In this document: positions 34,365 to 42,106 of the stretch, one piece after another
Layout: every line of letters begins with the position of its first letter
Position numbering within the stretch: position 1 is the stretch's first letter
NCBI RefSeq assembly: GCF_022410515.1
Contig: NZ_JACSDI010000015.1
Span: 25,157-89,156 of the forward strand
DNA length: 64,000 nt
Reading direction: 5' to 3'
Origin: Shewanella cutis
Lineage (GTDB): Bacteria; Pseudomonadota; Gammaproteobacteria; Enterobacterales; Shewanellaceae
Notes under the pieces: model-generated
What the model was told of the DNA's origin: nothing
The model's database searches: none
Seen by the model: only the letters and a program-made list of their open reading frames with translations
Translations under genes and position numbers: made by a program

Positions 34365-35732
34365 CTAACCCACATCGCGCTCATCCATCGCAAAAATGGT
34401 TTCCGTCAGTAGACCGTTATATAAACTTAGTTGCCTAGACACCGCGCTATGCTCCACAACTCTATGACTGCTCATAAGAATCGCGCAGCCTTGAGCGCTG
34501 AGACGCTTAAGTAGATACCAAACTTTTCCATAGTAATGTTTATCCATACCCGCGAGCGGATCATCAAGTAGCAGCACCTTAGGCTGCAAACATGCTAACG
34601 AAGCTAAGGCGATAAGATGCTGTTGACCGTACGACAATTTATGGGGTGACTGCTCGGCAAGCATCATTAACCCAAGTTCTGCCAGCATTTGCTCGGCACG
34701 CTCTTTCGGAAGACCAAAACGATGGAGGCTAAACTGCATTTCAGTCAGTACACTGGTTTCAAAGAGTTGTCGGTTTGACCTTTGCAACAATAGCCCTAAC
34801 TCGCCACCATAGACACCTAATTTAGGCTTACGACCTAATACTTTGAGCGGTATTCGCAGCTTTAAGCTAAGTATCCCCGCGATAGATTTTAATAAGCTGG
34901 TTTTACCTGAACCATTGGCCCCTACTAGCGCCACGATCTCGCCAGCATGTAACTGAAATCCCTGCGGACAACGAAACAATGGCTGGCAACCATCAAAACA
35001 AAAATCAAATGCTTCAGCGCTGACCAGCACTTTGCCCTGATGGCTAGCACTCCCCCTATATCGAGTCGGTTCATCATGCATTGGGGTATCTCTCACGGTA
35101 TAAATCCCCGCAGATAATCGGCCTGCCTCTAATTGCCAATAATGATTGATAATATCGGTAAAGGCCGCTGCATTATGCTCAACCAACACCAAGGCCATGC
35201 CTTCGGCAATAAGGTCGCGCAGAACGGTCAATAGTTCACTTACACCATGGTCATCGAGCTGCGCCCATGGCTCATCAAGCAAGAGTAAGTGCGGCTCACA
35301 AACGAGTTGGGCGGCAATCATCAAACGGTATTTTTGACCAAGGGAAAGGGTACTCACCGGAGTATCAAGCCGTAAAAACAGCCCTACACGTCGCAGGGCT
35401 AGCTGTACTTTAGGCAACATATTCTCGGCGGGTATACCGAGATTCTCTAAGGCGAAGGCGACTTCGGCACCCACTGTTTGCCTAAGTAGCTGAGTTTGCG
35501 GGTCCTGCATCACTAAGCCAGTGATCAGCTCGGAGTGGCGCCAAATTTCACCCTCATGCGGGCGATTCTGTACGCCCGCCAGTAGATTTAATAGGCTCGA
35601 TTTACCCGAGCCAGTTGGCCCACTCACACAATGGCATTGGCCTGCGCCAATCGAGAACTTAAGCTCCTGTAAAACTGGGGCTAGCTGGCTGCCATAGTTA
35701 AAGCTGACACCGTCGAGCTCGAGTAATTTCAT
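34365..35732 (-). CDS. ECF transporter ATPase with two fused ABC domains (EcfA-EcfA')
   Basis: Energy-coupling ATPase of 455 residues with two nucleotide-binding domains in one chain. First domain: Walker A GPTGSGKSS at 38-46, signature LSLGQ at 129-133, Walker B LLLLDEP near 149-155. Second domain: Walker A GANGSGKTS at 271-279, signature LSYGQQ, Walker B VLLLDDP, where the usual catalytic glutamate is replaced by aspartate (LLLDDPLAGMD). That substitution suggests an asymmetric ATPase. The ATG falls immediately after the TonB-receptor stop, so the genes are cotranscribed. Confidence 0.92.
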   Translation of the reverse strand: MKLLELDGVSFNYGSQLAPVLQELKFSIGAGQCHCVSGPTGSGKSSLLNLLAGVQNRPHEGEIWRHSELITGLVMQDPQTQLLRQTVGAEVAFALENLGIPAENMLPKVQLALRRVGLFLRLDTPVSTLSLGQKYRLMIAAQLVCEPHLLLLDEPWAQLDDHGVSELLTVLRDLIAEGMALVLVEHNAAAFTDIINHYWQLEAGRLSAGIYTVRDTPMHDEPTRYRGSASHQGKVLVSAEAFDFCFDGCQPLFRCPQGFQLHAGEIVALVGANGSGKTSLLKSIAGILSLKLRIPLKVLGRKPKLGVYGGELGLLLQRSNRQLFETSVLTEMQFSLHRFGLPKERAEQMLAELGLMMLAEQSPHKLSYGQQHLIALASLACLQPKVLLLDDPLAGMDKHYYGKVWYLLKRLSAQGCAILMSSHRVVEHSAVSRQLSLYNGLLTETIFAMDERDVG

Positions 35733-35733
35733 C

Positions 35734-37851
35734 TTAAATCTGCCAGTTCACACCCACGAAGAACTGACGGCCAGCCTGAGGCAGGGCTTCACTCTGGTAG
35801 TAGTTCTCATCCAATAGGTTAGTGGCGCGCAGATACACTTCTAACTTATCGGCGATCAGCGGCTGCACTAAGTTGATATCCACTAAGGTGTAGTTATCCA
35901 GCGATTGTTTTTGGTACTGGCTCTGCCCGTTTACCTTCACTTGTGTTGCATACACCTGATCGAGGATACGCTCTACATTCAGGTGGATTTGCGTCTCGAA
36001 GGGGAACTGGTAGCTCATTTGCCAACGTAACTGATGACGAGGACGGTATTGCAGCGTATCTAAGGTATCGTCGCCTTCCATTTCTTTTGAATCTAAGAAA
36101 CTGTAGGAGAAGCTCAGATCTAAATGCTCAATCGCATGGTTATTAATTTGGAAATCAATCCCTTTGAACTCATAGCGCCCCATATTTTGGTAGAATCCAT
36201 TCGTATCTTTGGCGATATAGTTCTTCGCATCCGTGTAATAACCGTAGAGCGAGAAGTCGGTGCTAGCCGGTATGTTTTGCTCAAGACCTAGCTCGACATG
36301 CTTAGATTCTTCCGCTTCTAACTCACTATTACCCGATGATTGCGAGTACAAGTTCACCATAGAGGGGAAACGCACCTTACGAGCAACACTCAGGCTCAAA
36401 CGTGAATCAGGTACCACCTGCCAGTAGCTAGAAGCCATTGCCGAGTAGTTATCATCCGTACTATCTGAGGTATCGAGAGAATGGAAGGCGCCGCCGAAGG
36501 TAAAGCCATAGTTATGCTCAGATTGATACTGATATTCGGCCGCTGCGGTATATAGCCACGCAGAATCGTTTAGATTTTCAGCGCCGCCGGAACCGCCGCC
36601 ACTACCAGTGCCACCGCCAGAACCAGTTCCACTACCAGTTCCACCACCACTACCAGAGCCACCGCCAGAACCTGTTCCACTACCGCTGCCTGAGCCGCTG
36701 CCAGACCCAGTGCCAGAGTTATTCCCGCTACCACTGCCTGTATTGCTTGAGTAAGTATCTACGACTGACTTCCAACTCTGTTCCTCTGCAATCACAGAGG
36801 TGGTTAACAGCCCGGCCTTATGAAAATCAGTGATCAGCTGTAAATTGACCCCTTGAACCACGGAGCGACCGTCTTGAGTTTGCGTTAATGCCAAATAAGT
36901 TTCATCGGCATAAGCGGCTTCTAAGGTATCGCTTTGATTGTGATAGCCAAAACCACGCAGGGTAAAAGTATCGTCGAACTGATGGGCTAAGCCGAGCTGG
37001 AAGGTATGTGAATCGTAATCGTCGGTGCGCTCATACTTAAGTTTGCCACTGCCAGTTCCATCACGGGCAGGTTTGCCCCATTCGCCATTACGCAGTGCCG
37101 CGTTGGCAATCAGTTGGGTCTTATCCGATAACCAGTAACTACCTTGGGCATAAACGTTGGTGACTTCTTTATCTGAGTTGGCACGCAGTTCACCGTCTTG
37201 ATATTTGGTCGGCTCGAAATCGTTCGACATCGGGAAACCATCGGTCTGCTGGCGACTAACACTCACCAATCCCTGCCAATCCTCACCCGAGCCAGCGGCG
37301 CTGATATCACCATTAAAGGTATTGTCTTTACCCGCTTCTAAACGGCCTGACAAAGCCGGCGCACTTCTGCCTTGTTTGGTAATGATATTGATCACCCCAC
37401 CAGCACCGCTTGGACCATAGAGAACCGATGTTGGTCCAACTGACACTTCTACCGAGGCAATTTGACTGGTGGGGATCACGCTCGGGTCGAACTGACCATC
37501 ATCGGCACTGCTCATGGGCACGCCGTTGACCAATAAAGTGACATGGCGAGTCTTAAAACCACGAATATCGACTCTAGGGGTGCCATCTCCGCCAACACGG
37601 ATATAGACTCCGGGCACATTTTTCAGCACTTGGTCTAAGGTCTGTGCACCCAAGGCGCGGATTTCGGCCTCATCTATGCTCCAATGGGTGGTCGCCAATT
37701 GTTCCGCGTCAGCGCCTTCGCCGTGGACGACAATCACTTCATTCACATTTAGCAGGGGATCACGAGTGATTTCATCGGCATGGCTAGTAAAAATGAGTCC
37801 AATCGCAAATGCCAAGGAAGACACTCTAACGGCGGTATTTCTGGTAATCAT
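35734..37851 (-). CDS. TonB-dependent outer-membrane receptor with a long Gly/Ser tract
   Basis: Outer-membrane receptor for active uptake, 705 residues. It has a signal peptide, a TonB-box-like NEVIVVHG near residue 37, a plug domain (LDQVLKNVPGVYIRVGGDGTPRVDIRGFKTRHVTLLVNGVPM ...), then a 22-strand-type barrel ending QFFVGVNWQI. An unusual feature is a Gly/Ser/Thr tract of about 55 residues at roughly 366-421 (DNA about 36590-36755), probably an extracellular loop. It is the first gene of an operon with a full ECF transporter and a TiaS-like enzyme, so the ligand is likely a vitamin-like or nucleoside-like molecule or a metal complex. I found no cobalamin or TPP riboswitch upstream. Confidence 0.92.
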   Translation of the reverse strand: MITRNTAVRVSSLAFAIGLIFTSHADEITRDPLLNVNEVIVVHGEGADAEQLATTHWSIDEAEIRALGAQTLDQVLKNVPGVYIRVGGDGTPRVDIRGFKTRHVTLLVNGVPMSSADDGQFDPSVIPTSQIASVEVSVGPTSVLYGPSGAGGVINIITKQGRSAPALSGRLEAGKDNTFNGDISAAGSGEDWQGLVSVSRQQTDGFPMSNDFEPTKYQDGELRANSDKEVTNVYAQGSYWLSDKTQLIANAALRNGEWGKPARDGTGSGKLKYERTDDYDSHTFQLGLAHQFDDTFTLRGFGYHNQSDTLEAAYADETYLALTQTQDGRSVVQGVNLQLITDFHKAGLLTTSVIAEEQSWKSVVDTYSSNTGSGSGNNSGTGSGSGSGSGSGTGSGGGSGSGGGTGSGTGSGGGTGSGGGSGGAENLNDSAWLYTAAAEYQYQSEHNYGFTFGGAFHSLDTSDSTDDNYSAMASSYWQVVPDSRLSLSVARKVRFPSMVNLYSQSSGNSELEAEESKHVELGLEQNIPASTDFSLYGYYTDAKNYIAKDTNGFYQNMGRYEFKGIDFQINNHAIEHLDLSFSYSFLDSKEMEGDDTLDTLQYRPRHQLRWQMSYQFPFETQIHLNVERILDQVYATQVKVNGQSQYQKQSLDNYTLVDINLVQPLIADKLEVYLRATNLLDENYYQSEALPQAGRQFFVGVNWQI

Positions 37852-37988
37852 ATTATTGTTGTCATACAGGAAATTTAAGATGTGACCCCTATTGTGGCCT
37901 CTAATATTTCCGTCTCAACCTTTAAAAAACCAAAAACCAACCTAGATCAACCAATAGAAACAAATGGAAAACGCATTCCCCGTAAAGC

Positions 37989-38001
37989 AGACAAAATGTC
38001 T
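37989..38001. promoter_or_regulatory. 13-bp palindrome upstream of the TonB/ECF operon
   Basis: AGACA-AAA-TGTCT, flanked by GC on one side. It is about 138 bases upstream of the TonB receptor start and also upstream of menF on the other strand. A near-identical palindrome, AGACAA-T-TTGTCT, lies upstream of tupA at 45715. Confidence 0.45.
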
Positions 38002-38053
38002 AGCACATACCACTATATCGACAAAAAGACCCATCTTAGTCACATTTTTGTAC

Positions 38054-38068
38054 GTCTCAAAATGAGAC
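38054..38068. promoter_or_regulatory. 15-bp palindrome between the TonB operon and menF
   Basis: GTCTCA-AAA-TGAGAC, a perfect 6-bp inverted repeat with a 3-base spacer. It could be an operator for either divergent unit. The whole spacer 37852-38270 otherwise contains no gene. Confidence 0.45.
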
Positions 38069-38270
38069 TATGGTAAAAGTCACACACTCGCGGGTTGCAT
38101 CTTGACACTGAAGAGCTCGGCCTTTAATTTGAGCGAAAGATTCTTATTTACACGCACTCAACCACTTGGTGTAAATAACTTTAAATTGACGACATTAACT
38201 TGGTTCATATTCACCGCTGAGACCGCTAACTTCAGCCAGCCCCTTCATTTCGTTACCTTTGGAGTTTTAC

Positions 38271-39629
38271 TTGCCTGCTCACGCCCTGTCTGAAGACCTC
38301 AAGTCTCTCATCGACAAACTTATTCAAATGAAACAGGTTCCCGCGACGGAGCTGATAGTGCAGTTATCCTTAAAAACTGTCTCTATCCCTTTGATTTCAT
38401 GGCTGGCATCACAAACCCTCTATCCGCGCATCTACTGGCATGGACGTGACAAGGTTGAAGAAGTTGCGGCCATTGGTGCATGTAAAGACTTCAAATTCGA
38501 AACTGGCGTCGACGATAAGGCATTAGCCAATGTTTACGAGCAGCAACGCATGTTGTCTAGCAATCCTGACATTCGTTACTATGGTGGTGTTGCCTTTGAT
38601 CGCAGTATCGAATCTTGGCCCGAGTTTGGTAATACCCGCTTTGTGTTACCCAGAATTGAGTTTAGACGCAGCGCAAATCAGTTTAGTTTGCGGGTGAATC
38701 TCAATTTTGCCGATAATAATCCTATCGATGAAATCGACCTCGCTATCGCCGCCATTGAAGCTGTTATGCCTGCGCGCCCCTTGGCGCCACCAAACAAACT
38801 TACCCTAATAAGCCGTCAGGATGTTCCTGACTTTCCGCGTTGGAAAACCTTAGTCGAGCAAGTGGTTGAACCTAAGTTTAATCAAGATACCCCCAAGGTT
38901 GTCCTCTCTCGTTTAACCGAGCTTGAGGTTAATGAACAGGTTGACCCTTGGATGGTTTTAGCCTGCTGGCAAGGACGCAACCCAAACAGTTTCCAATTTG
39001 GGTTCCAATTTAGCCCTGATCGTACTTATATTTCCTGTTCGCCAGAGCGCTTATTCCGTCGTCGCCAGCAAGAACTCTTTACCGAGGCGTTAGCAGGCAC
39101 GACAGTGCGGGGATTAAACCAAGAGGAAGATATTGCGCTAGCCAATGCGCTGCTCGAAGACAACAAGAATAGCGTCGAGAATCAGTTGGTCCGTCGCCAT
39201 ATCGTTAATATGCTCACGCCGCTGAGCCAATATGTGGGTGCCGAAGAAGAAGCCACTATCTTTAAGTTGAATCATATTCAGCATTTGCACCGCGCAATTC
39301 GAGCAGAGTTAAAACCCGGAGTCAGCGACTTTCAACTGCTACAAGCACTACATCCCACCCCCGCAGTGGGCGGCCTCCCTAGAGAGTCGGCAATGACGTT
39401 TATTCGGCAACGTGAAGGTTATATGCGTGGCTGGTACGCAGGAGCCTGTGGGTATTTTAATAAAGACGAAAGTGAGTTTTCGGTCGCTATTCGCAGTGCG
39501 TTAATTGAGCCTGGCAAAATTAATCTGTTTGCGGGGGCGGGCATTATTGCAGGTTCAGATCCCGAAGCAGAGTGGCAAGAACTTGAGAACAAACTGGCTA
39601 CAATTATGTCAATTCTGATTGAGTTATAG
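38271..39629 (+). CDS. menF: Isochorismate synthase (menaquinone-specific)
   Basis: Converts chorismate to isochorismate, the committed step of menaquinone synthesis. The start is TTG at 38271, seven bases after GGAG; the frame extends upstream to 38259 but that TTG has no ribosome site. The 452-residue product has a variable N-terminal domain and a chorismate-binding C-terminal domain with ALAGTTVRG, ENQLVRRHIVNML, HPTPAVGGLPRE and RGWYAGACGYF, all typical of MenF/EntC proteins. No other men gene is adjacent. A siderophore EntC role is less likely because no siderophore genes are near. Confidence 0.9.
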   Translation: MPAHALSEDLKSLIDKLIQMKQVPATELIVQLSLKTVSIPLISWLASQTLYPRIYWHGRDKVEEVAAIGACKDFKFETGVDDKALANVYEQQRMLSSNPDIRYYGGVAFDRSIESWPEFGNTRFVLPRIEFRRSANQFSLRVNLNFADNNPIDEIDLAIAAIEAVMPARPLAPPNKLTLISRQDVPDFPRWKTLVEQVVEPKFNQDTPKVVLSRLTELEVNEQVDPWMVLACWQGRNPNSFQFGFQFSPDRTYISCSPERLFRRRQQELFTEALAGTTVRGLNQEEDIALANALLEDNKNSVENQLVRRHIVNMLTPLSQYVGAEEEATIFKLNHIQHLHRAIRAELKPGVSDFQLLQALHPTPAVGGLPRESAMTFIRQREGYMRGWYAGACGYFNKDESEFSVAIRSALIEPGKINLFAGAGIIAGSDPEAEWQELENKLATIMSILIEL

Positions 39630-39652
39630 GCCTAAGTACGAATGTAAAAACA

Positions 39653-40378
39653 TTAAAACCCTTTTGCTTTGGTCTCCATGTAAAGCCTATCCTGCTCGCC
39701 GGAATCAATAATCTTTTTATGTTCAATATCAAAATGATGCTTTAACATTTGCCCTTTTTCGGTATTAGCGAAGGCAAAAAAAGTTTCAGCACTTAACACA
39801 CCTTGGATAATCACAAACGTTTGTGGCGCCCTCAGTTCAGGAATGAGCGCCTCAATATTCTTTTTGTAATCCAGTACAGCATCGATTCGTCCCGCATTCA
39901 CGCTATTTAGCATACTCAACATGTCGCTACTTTCTTCATAAAACATGGGAGTGGGTGCCAGCAAGTTATAGCGATAAGCCAACATGGCTTGGACTTTTTT
40001 ATGGGATAAGCTCTCTATACCAACCCAAGTTGCAGCAATTTGAGGAGTTACAGCGGCATCAATAGAATCAAGCTCAACGGCATTTTCACTCAGCAGGCTA
40101 CTTTTCACATCGCCCTTATACACGCTAAGAATCATATCGACTCTGCCGCTTTCGATCAGATATAAGGTGCGGGCAAAGGGCATAAACTGCACATTGACCT
40201 GCCATTTAGGGAGTGGAAAAACTCGATTGAGAATATCAAAGTAGTACCCAGTCTCATCAGGATTAGCAAAGCCTTCCCATGACGCAGTGACAAGGTTGAT
40301 CACGACAGGCTTGTTTGGAGTAGCGCCAGCACAGAAACTCAATAAACTCAAACACAAGGCTGCAAGAAATGATCTCAT
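39653..40378 (-). CDS. Periplasmic solute-binding protein, amino-acid (SBP_bac_3) type
   Basis: Periplasmic protein of 241 residues: signal peptide MRSFLAALCLSLLSFCAGA, then a bilobed binding domain of the family 3 type, with ASWEGFANPDETGYYFDILNRVF near residue 33 and SGRVDMILSVYKGD near residue 77. No permease or ATPase is next to it, so it may serve a sensory role or a remote transporter. Such orphan binding proteins are numerous in Shewanella. It is convergent with menF, with 23 bases between stops. Confidence 0.78.
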   Translation of the reverse strand: MRSFLAALCLSLLSFCAGATPNKPVVINLVTASWEGFANPDETGYYFDILNRVFPLPKWQVNVQFMPFARTLYLIESGRVDMILSVYKGDVKSSLLSENAVELDSIDAAVTPQIAATWVGIESLSHKKVQAMLAYRYNLLAPTPMFYEESSDMLSMLNSVNAGRIDAVLDYKKNIEALIPELRAPQTFVIIQGVLSAETFFAFANTEKGQMLKHHFDIEHKKIIDSGEQDRLYMETKAKGF

Positions 40379-40575
40379 CGGTTTCTCCTACCATTTCCTA
40401 AAAGTGTAGGACAATTTCGATGCCTATGCTGGAACCTTATTACGCCACTATCTCGGAAGTAACAGCTAAATCGTTTGCAATATAGACAGTAAGCTTGCAT
40501 CTTCAAGCACGGTCACTATAATGGCGACCCCGATTTCAGCAGGCTGGTATCGGATAAAATAACAATAGACAACTT

Positions 40576-40613
40576 AGCGGGTTCCCTCACCCCGCCCTAC
40601 ACAACTAAAAAGG
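40576..40613 (+). promoter_or_regulatory. preQ1-I riboswitch upstream of yhhQ
   Basis: P1 stem GCGGG/CCCGC at 40577-40581 and 40591-40595 encloses TTCCCTCAC, followed by an A-rich tail ACAACTAAAAAGG whose last bases are the Shine-Dalgarno of yhhQ (ATG at 40620). This is the compact H-type pseudoknot layout of class I preQ1 riboswitches, and the downstream gene is a queuosine-precursor transporter, the expected target. Ligand binding would hide the ribosome site and lower translation. Confidence 0.75.
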
Positions 40614-40619
40614 CCACAT

Positions 40620-41279
40620 ATGTTAATGTTAACCCCAGCGCAGCTTCGTCGCGCCCTCCTGCTATTAGTAGGATTTCATATACTGATTATTTGCGTAAGC
40701 AACTACTTGGTACAACTACCGTTTCAATTGTTTGGTTATCACACCACCTGGGGCGCGTTTAGTTTTCCCTTTGTCTACCTCGCAACCGATCTGACGGTGC
40801 GTATTTTTGGGCAAACACCAGCACGTAGCATCATTCTCAAGGCCATGGTACCTGCACTGATGATTTCCTATGTCATGGGGGTGGTATTCCATCAAGGTAG
40901 CTTCCAAGGAATAGATTCATTAAGCCAATGGAACATCTTTGTATTTCGCATCGCCTTTGCCAGCTTTGCGGCTTACTTGATTGGTCAATTGATGGATATC
41001 ACCGTCTTCGCCCGTCTTCGCCAAAGCCGTTCCTGGTGGGTCGCTCCAGCGGCATCAACCATCGTTGGTAACTTAGTCGACACCTTAGTATTTTTCAGTG
41101 TCGCTTTTTATGCCTCAACAGACAGCTTTATGGCCACCAACTGGCCTGAAATTGCGGCCGTAGATTACAGCTTTAAACTACTCGTTAGTCTAGGTCTATT
41201 CTTACCCGCGTACGGCGTTCTGCTCAAAGTCTTACAAGACAAGATATTGCAAACCAGCCCACAAAAATCATTTTCCTGA
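40620..41279 (+). CDS. yhhQ: Queuosine-precursor transporter (preQ0/preQ1 uptake)
   Basis: Inner-membrane protein of the YhhQ/COG1738 family that imports 7-deazaguanine precursors for queuosine in tRNA. The 219-residue product has six to seven hydrophobic segments. Family-typical segments are FPFVYLATDLTVRIFGQTPAR near residue 50 and the later STIVGNLVDTLVFFSVAFYA near residue 146. The riboswitch immediately upstream supports the assignment independently. A terminator follows at 41326. Confidence 0.93.
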   Translation: MLMLTPAQLRRALLLLVGFHILIICVSNYLVQLPFQLFGYHTTWGAFSFPFVYLATDLTVRIFGQTPARSIILKAMVPALMISYVMGVVFHQGSFQGIDSLSQWNIFVFRIAFASFAAYLIGQLMDITVFARLRQSRSWWVAPAASTIVGNLVDTLVFFSVAFYASTDSFMATNWPEIAAVDYSFKLLVSLGLFLPAYGVLLKVLQDKILQTSPQKSFS

Positions 41280-41325
41280 TTAACCCAACTGGCCAGACCT
41301 GTTATAATTTGAGCAGTTTTGTGTT

Positions 41326-41365
41326 CAGCCCCACAGCATTGATGCGCAATTGGGGCTGTTTTTTG
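41326..41365 (+). terminator. Intrinsic terminator between yhhQ and the acetyltransferase gene
   Basis: CAGCCCCA paired with TGGGGCTG around a 17-base loop, followed by TTTTTTG. A TATAAT box at 41303-41308 lies upstream, so it could also attenuate a transcript that enters the acetyltransferase gene. Confidence 0.8.
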
Positions 41366-41377
41366 TGAGAGAAAATT

Positions 41378-41845
41378 ATGTATTCAATTGAAATCAAAGC
41401 AATGACAGCTCTGACTCCCGAGTTGACCACACAACTCCTCGAACTGAGTAAGCAAATTCCTGAACTAGACCGTCCATTGAGCAGCGATAGCTTAACGGCG
41501 CGACTCTCAGGCAAGACTTGCTTGATTCTCTTAGCCTATGTGGAAGGCGAACTGGCAGGCTTCAAGCTGGGTTATGAACAGGAAAAGGGCGTTTTTTATA
41601 GTTGGTTAGGTGGTGTCGCAAGCGACTTTAGACGTTTAGGACTGGCGCAAAGCCTACTGGAATACCAAGAGAAATGGGCGAGCAACCAAGGCTATAACCA
41701 CATTCAGGTGAAGACCATGAATCGATTCCCCGCGATGCTCAATCTATTGATTAGAAACCAATATTTAATTACCGAGCTTAAAGCCGATCCCCTGAGTCAG
41801 ATCGATCATAAACTGCATTTAAGCAAATCTATTACGGCCGCATAA
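41378..41845 (+). CDS. GNAT-family N-acetyltransferase
   Basis: Acetyl-CoA-dependent acetyltransferase of 155 residues, substrate unknown. The acetyl-CoA-binding motif A region is YSWLGGVASDFRRLGLAQSLLEYQEKWA near residue 73, a variant of the usual R-x-x-G-x-G/A. Following it is GYNHIQVKTMNRFPAMLNLLIRNQYLI, the typical C-terminal half. GAGAG precedes the ATG. The transcript appears to start at a TATAAT box at 41303 and to pass a terminator hairpin before the gene. Confidence 0.85.
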   Translation: MYSIEIKAMTALTPELTTQLLELSKQIPELDRPLSSDSLTARLSGKTCLILLAYVEGELAGFKLGYEQEKGVFYSWLGGVASDFRRLGLAQSLLEYQEKWASNQGYNHIQVKTMNRFPAMLNLLIRNQYLITELKADPLSQIDHKLHLSKSITAA

Positions 41846-41899
41846 AAGCGCCATCAATAAAAAAGTGCATTATTTGCAAGAAATAGCTTGCAAACCTAA

Positions 41900-41918
41900 T
41901 TGAGAATAATTATCGTTA
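41900..41918. promoter_or_regulatory. Fur box overlapping the ryhB promoter
   Basis: TTGAGAATAATTATCGTTA resembles the 19-bp Fur consensus over its length. A -35-like TTGCAA at 41888 and a -10-like TATCGT at 41911, 17 bases apart, overlap it, so Fur with iron would block transcription. Confidence 0.75.
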
Positions 41919-41922
41919 ACTT

Positions 41923-42049
41923 GCGTTCCAAAACTCATCTTTAACTCTGATGACTGGTAATCTGACGTTGTTAAAGTGCTCCTGAGTTTGCAAGCACGAC
42001 ATTGCTCACACACTCTTTTGTGGCCGGATTCATCATCCGGCTTTTTTTT
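41923..42049 (+). ncRNA. ryhB: RyhB iron-responsive small RNA
   Basis: Represses iron-using protein mRNAs with Hfq when iron is scarce. The core AAGCACGACATTGCTCACA at 41992-42010 is almost identical to the pairing core of E. coli RyhB (GCACGACATTGCTCACATTG, from memory). The 3' end is a strong terminator, GCCGGAT/ATCCGGC at 42023-42041, followed by eight Ts. The Fur box lies directly upstream. The estimated 127-base length is close to the Shewanella RyhB size I recall. The 5' end is estimated from the promoter. Confidence 0.88.
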
Positions 42050-42106
42050 GCTTGTTATTCAGCGAATTGGCGCATTAGGCTAACCATATCTAGGTTTGCG
42101 CCACAT

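Noticed and set aside
37852..38270. Possible vitamin riboswitch upstream of the TonB receptor
   Set aside because: I looked on the minus strand for the conserved cobalamin and TPP boxes and found none; only palindromes are visible.
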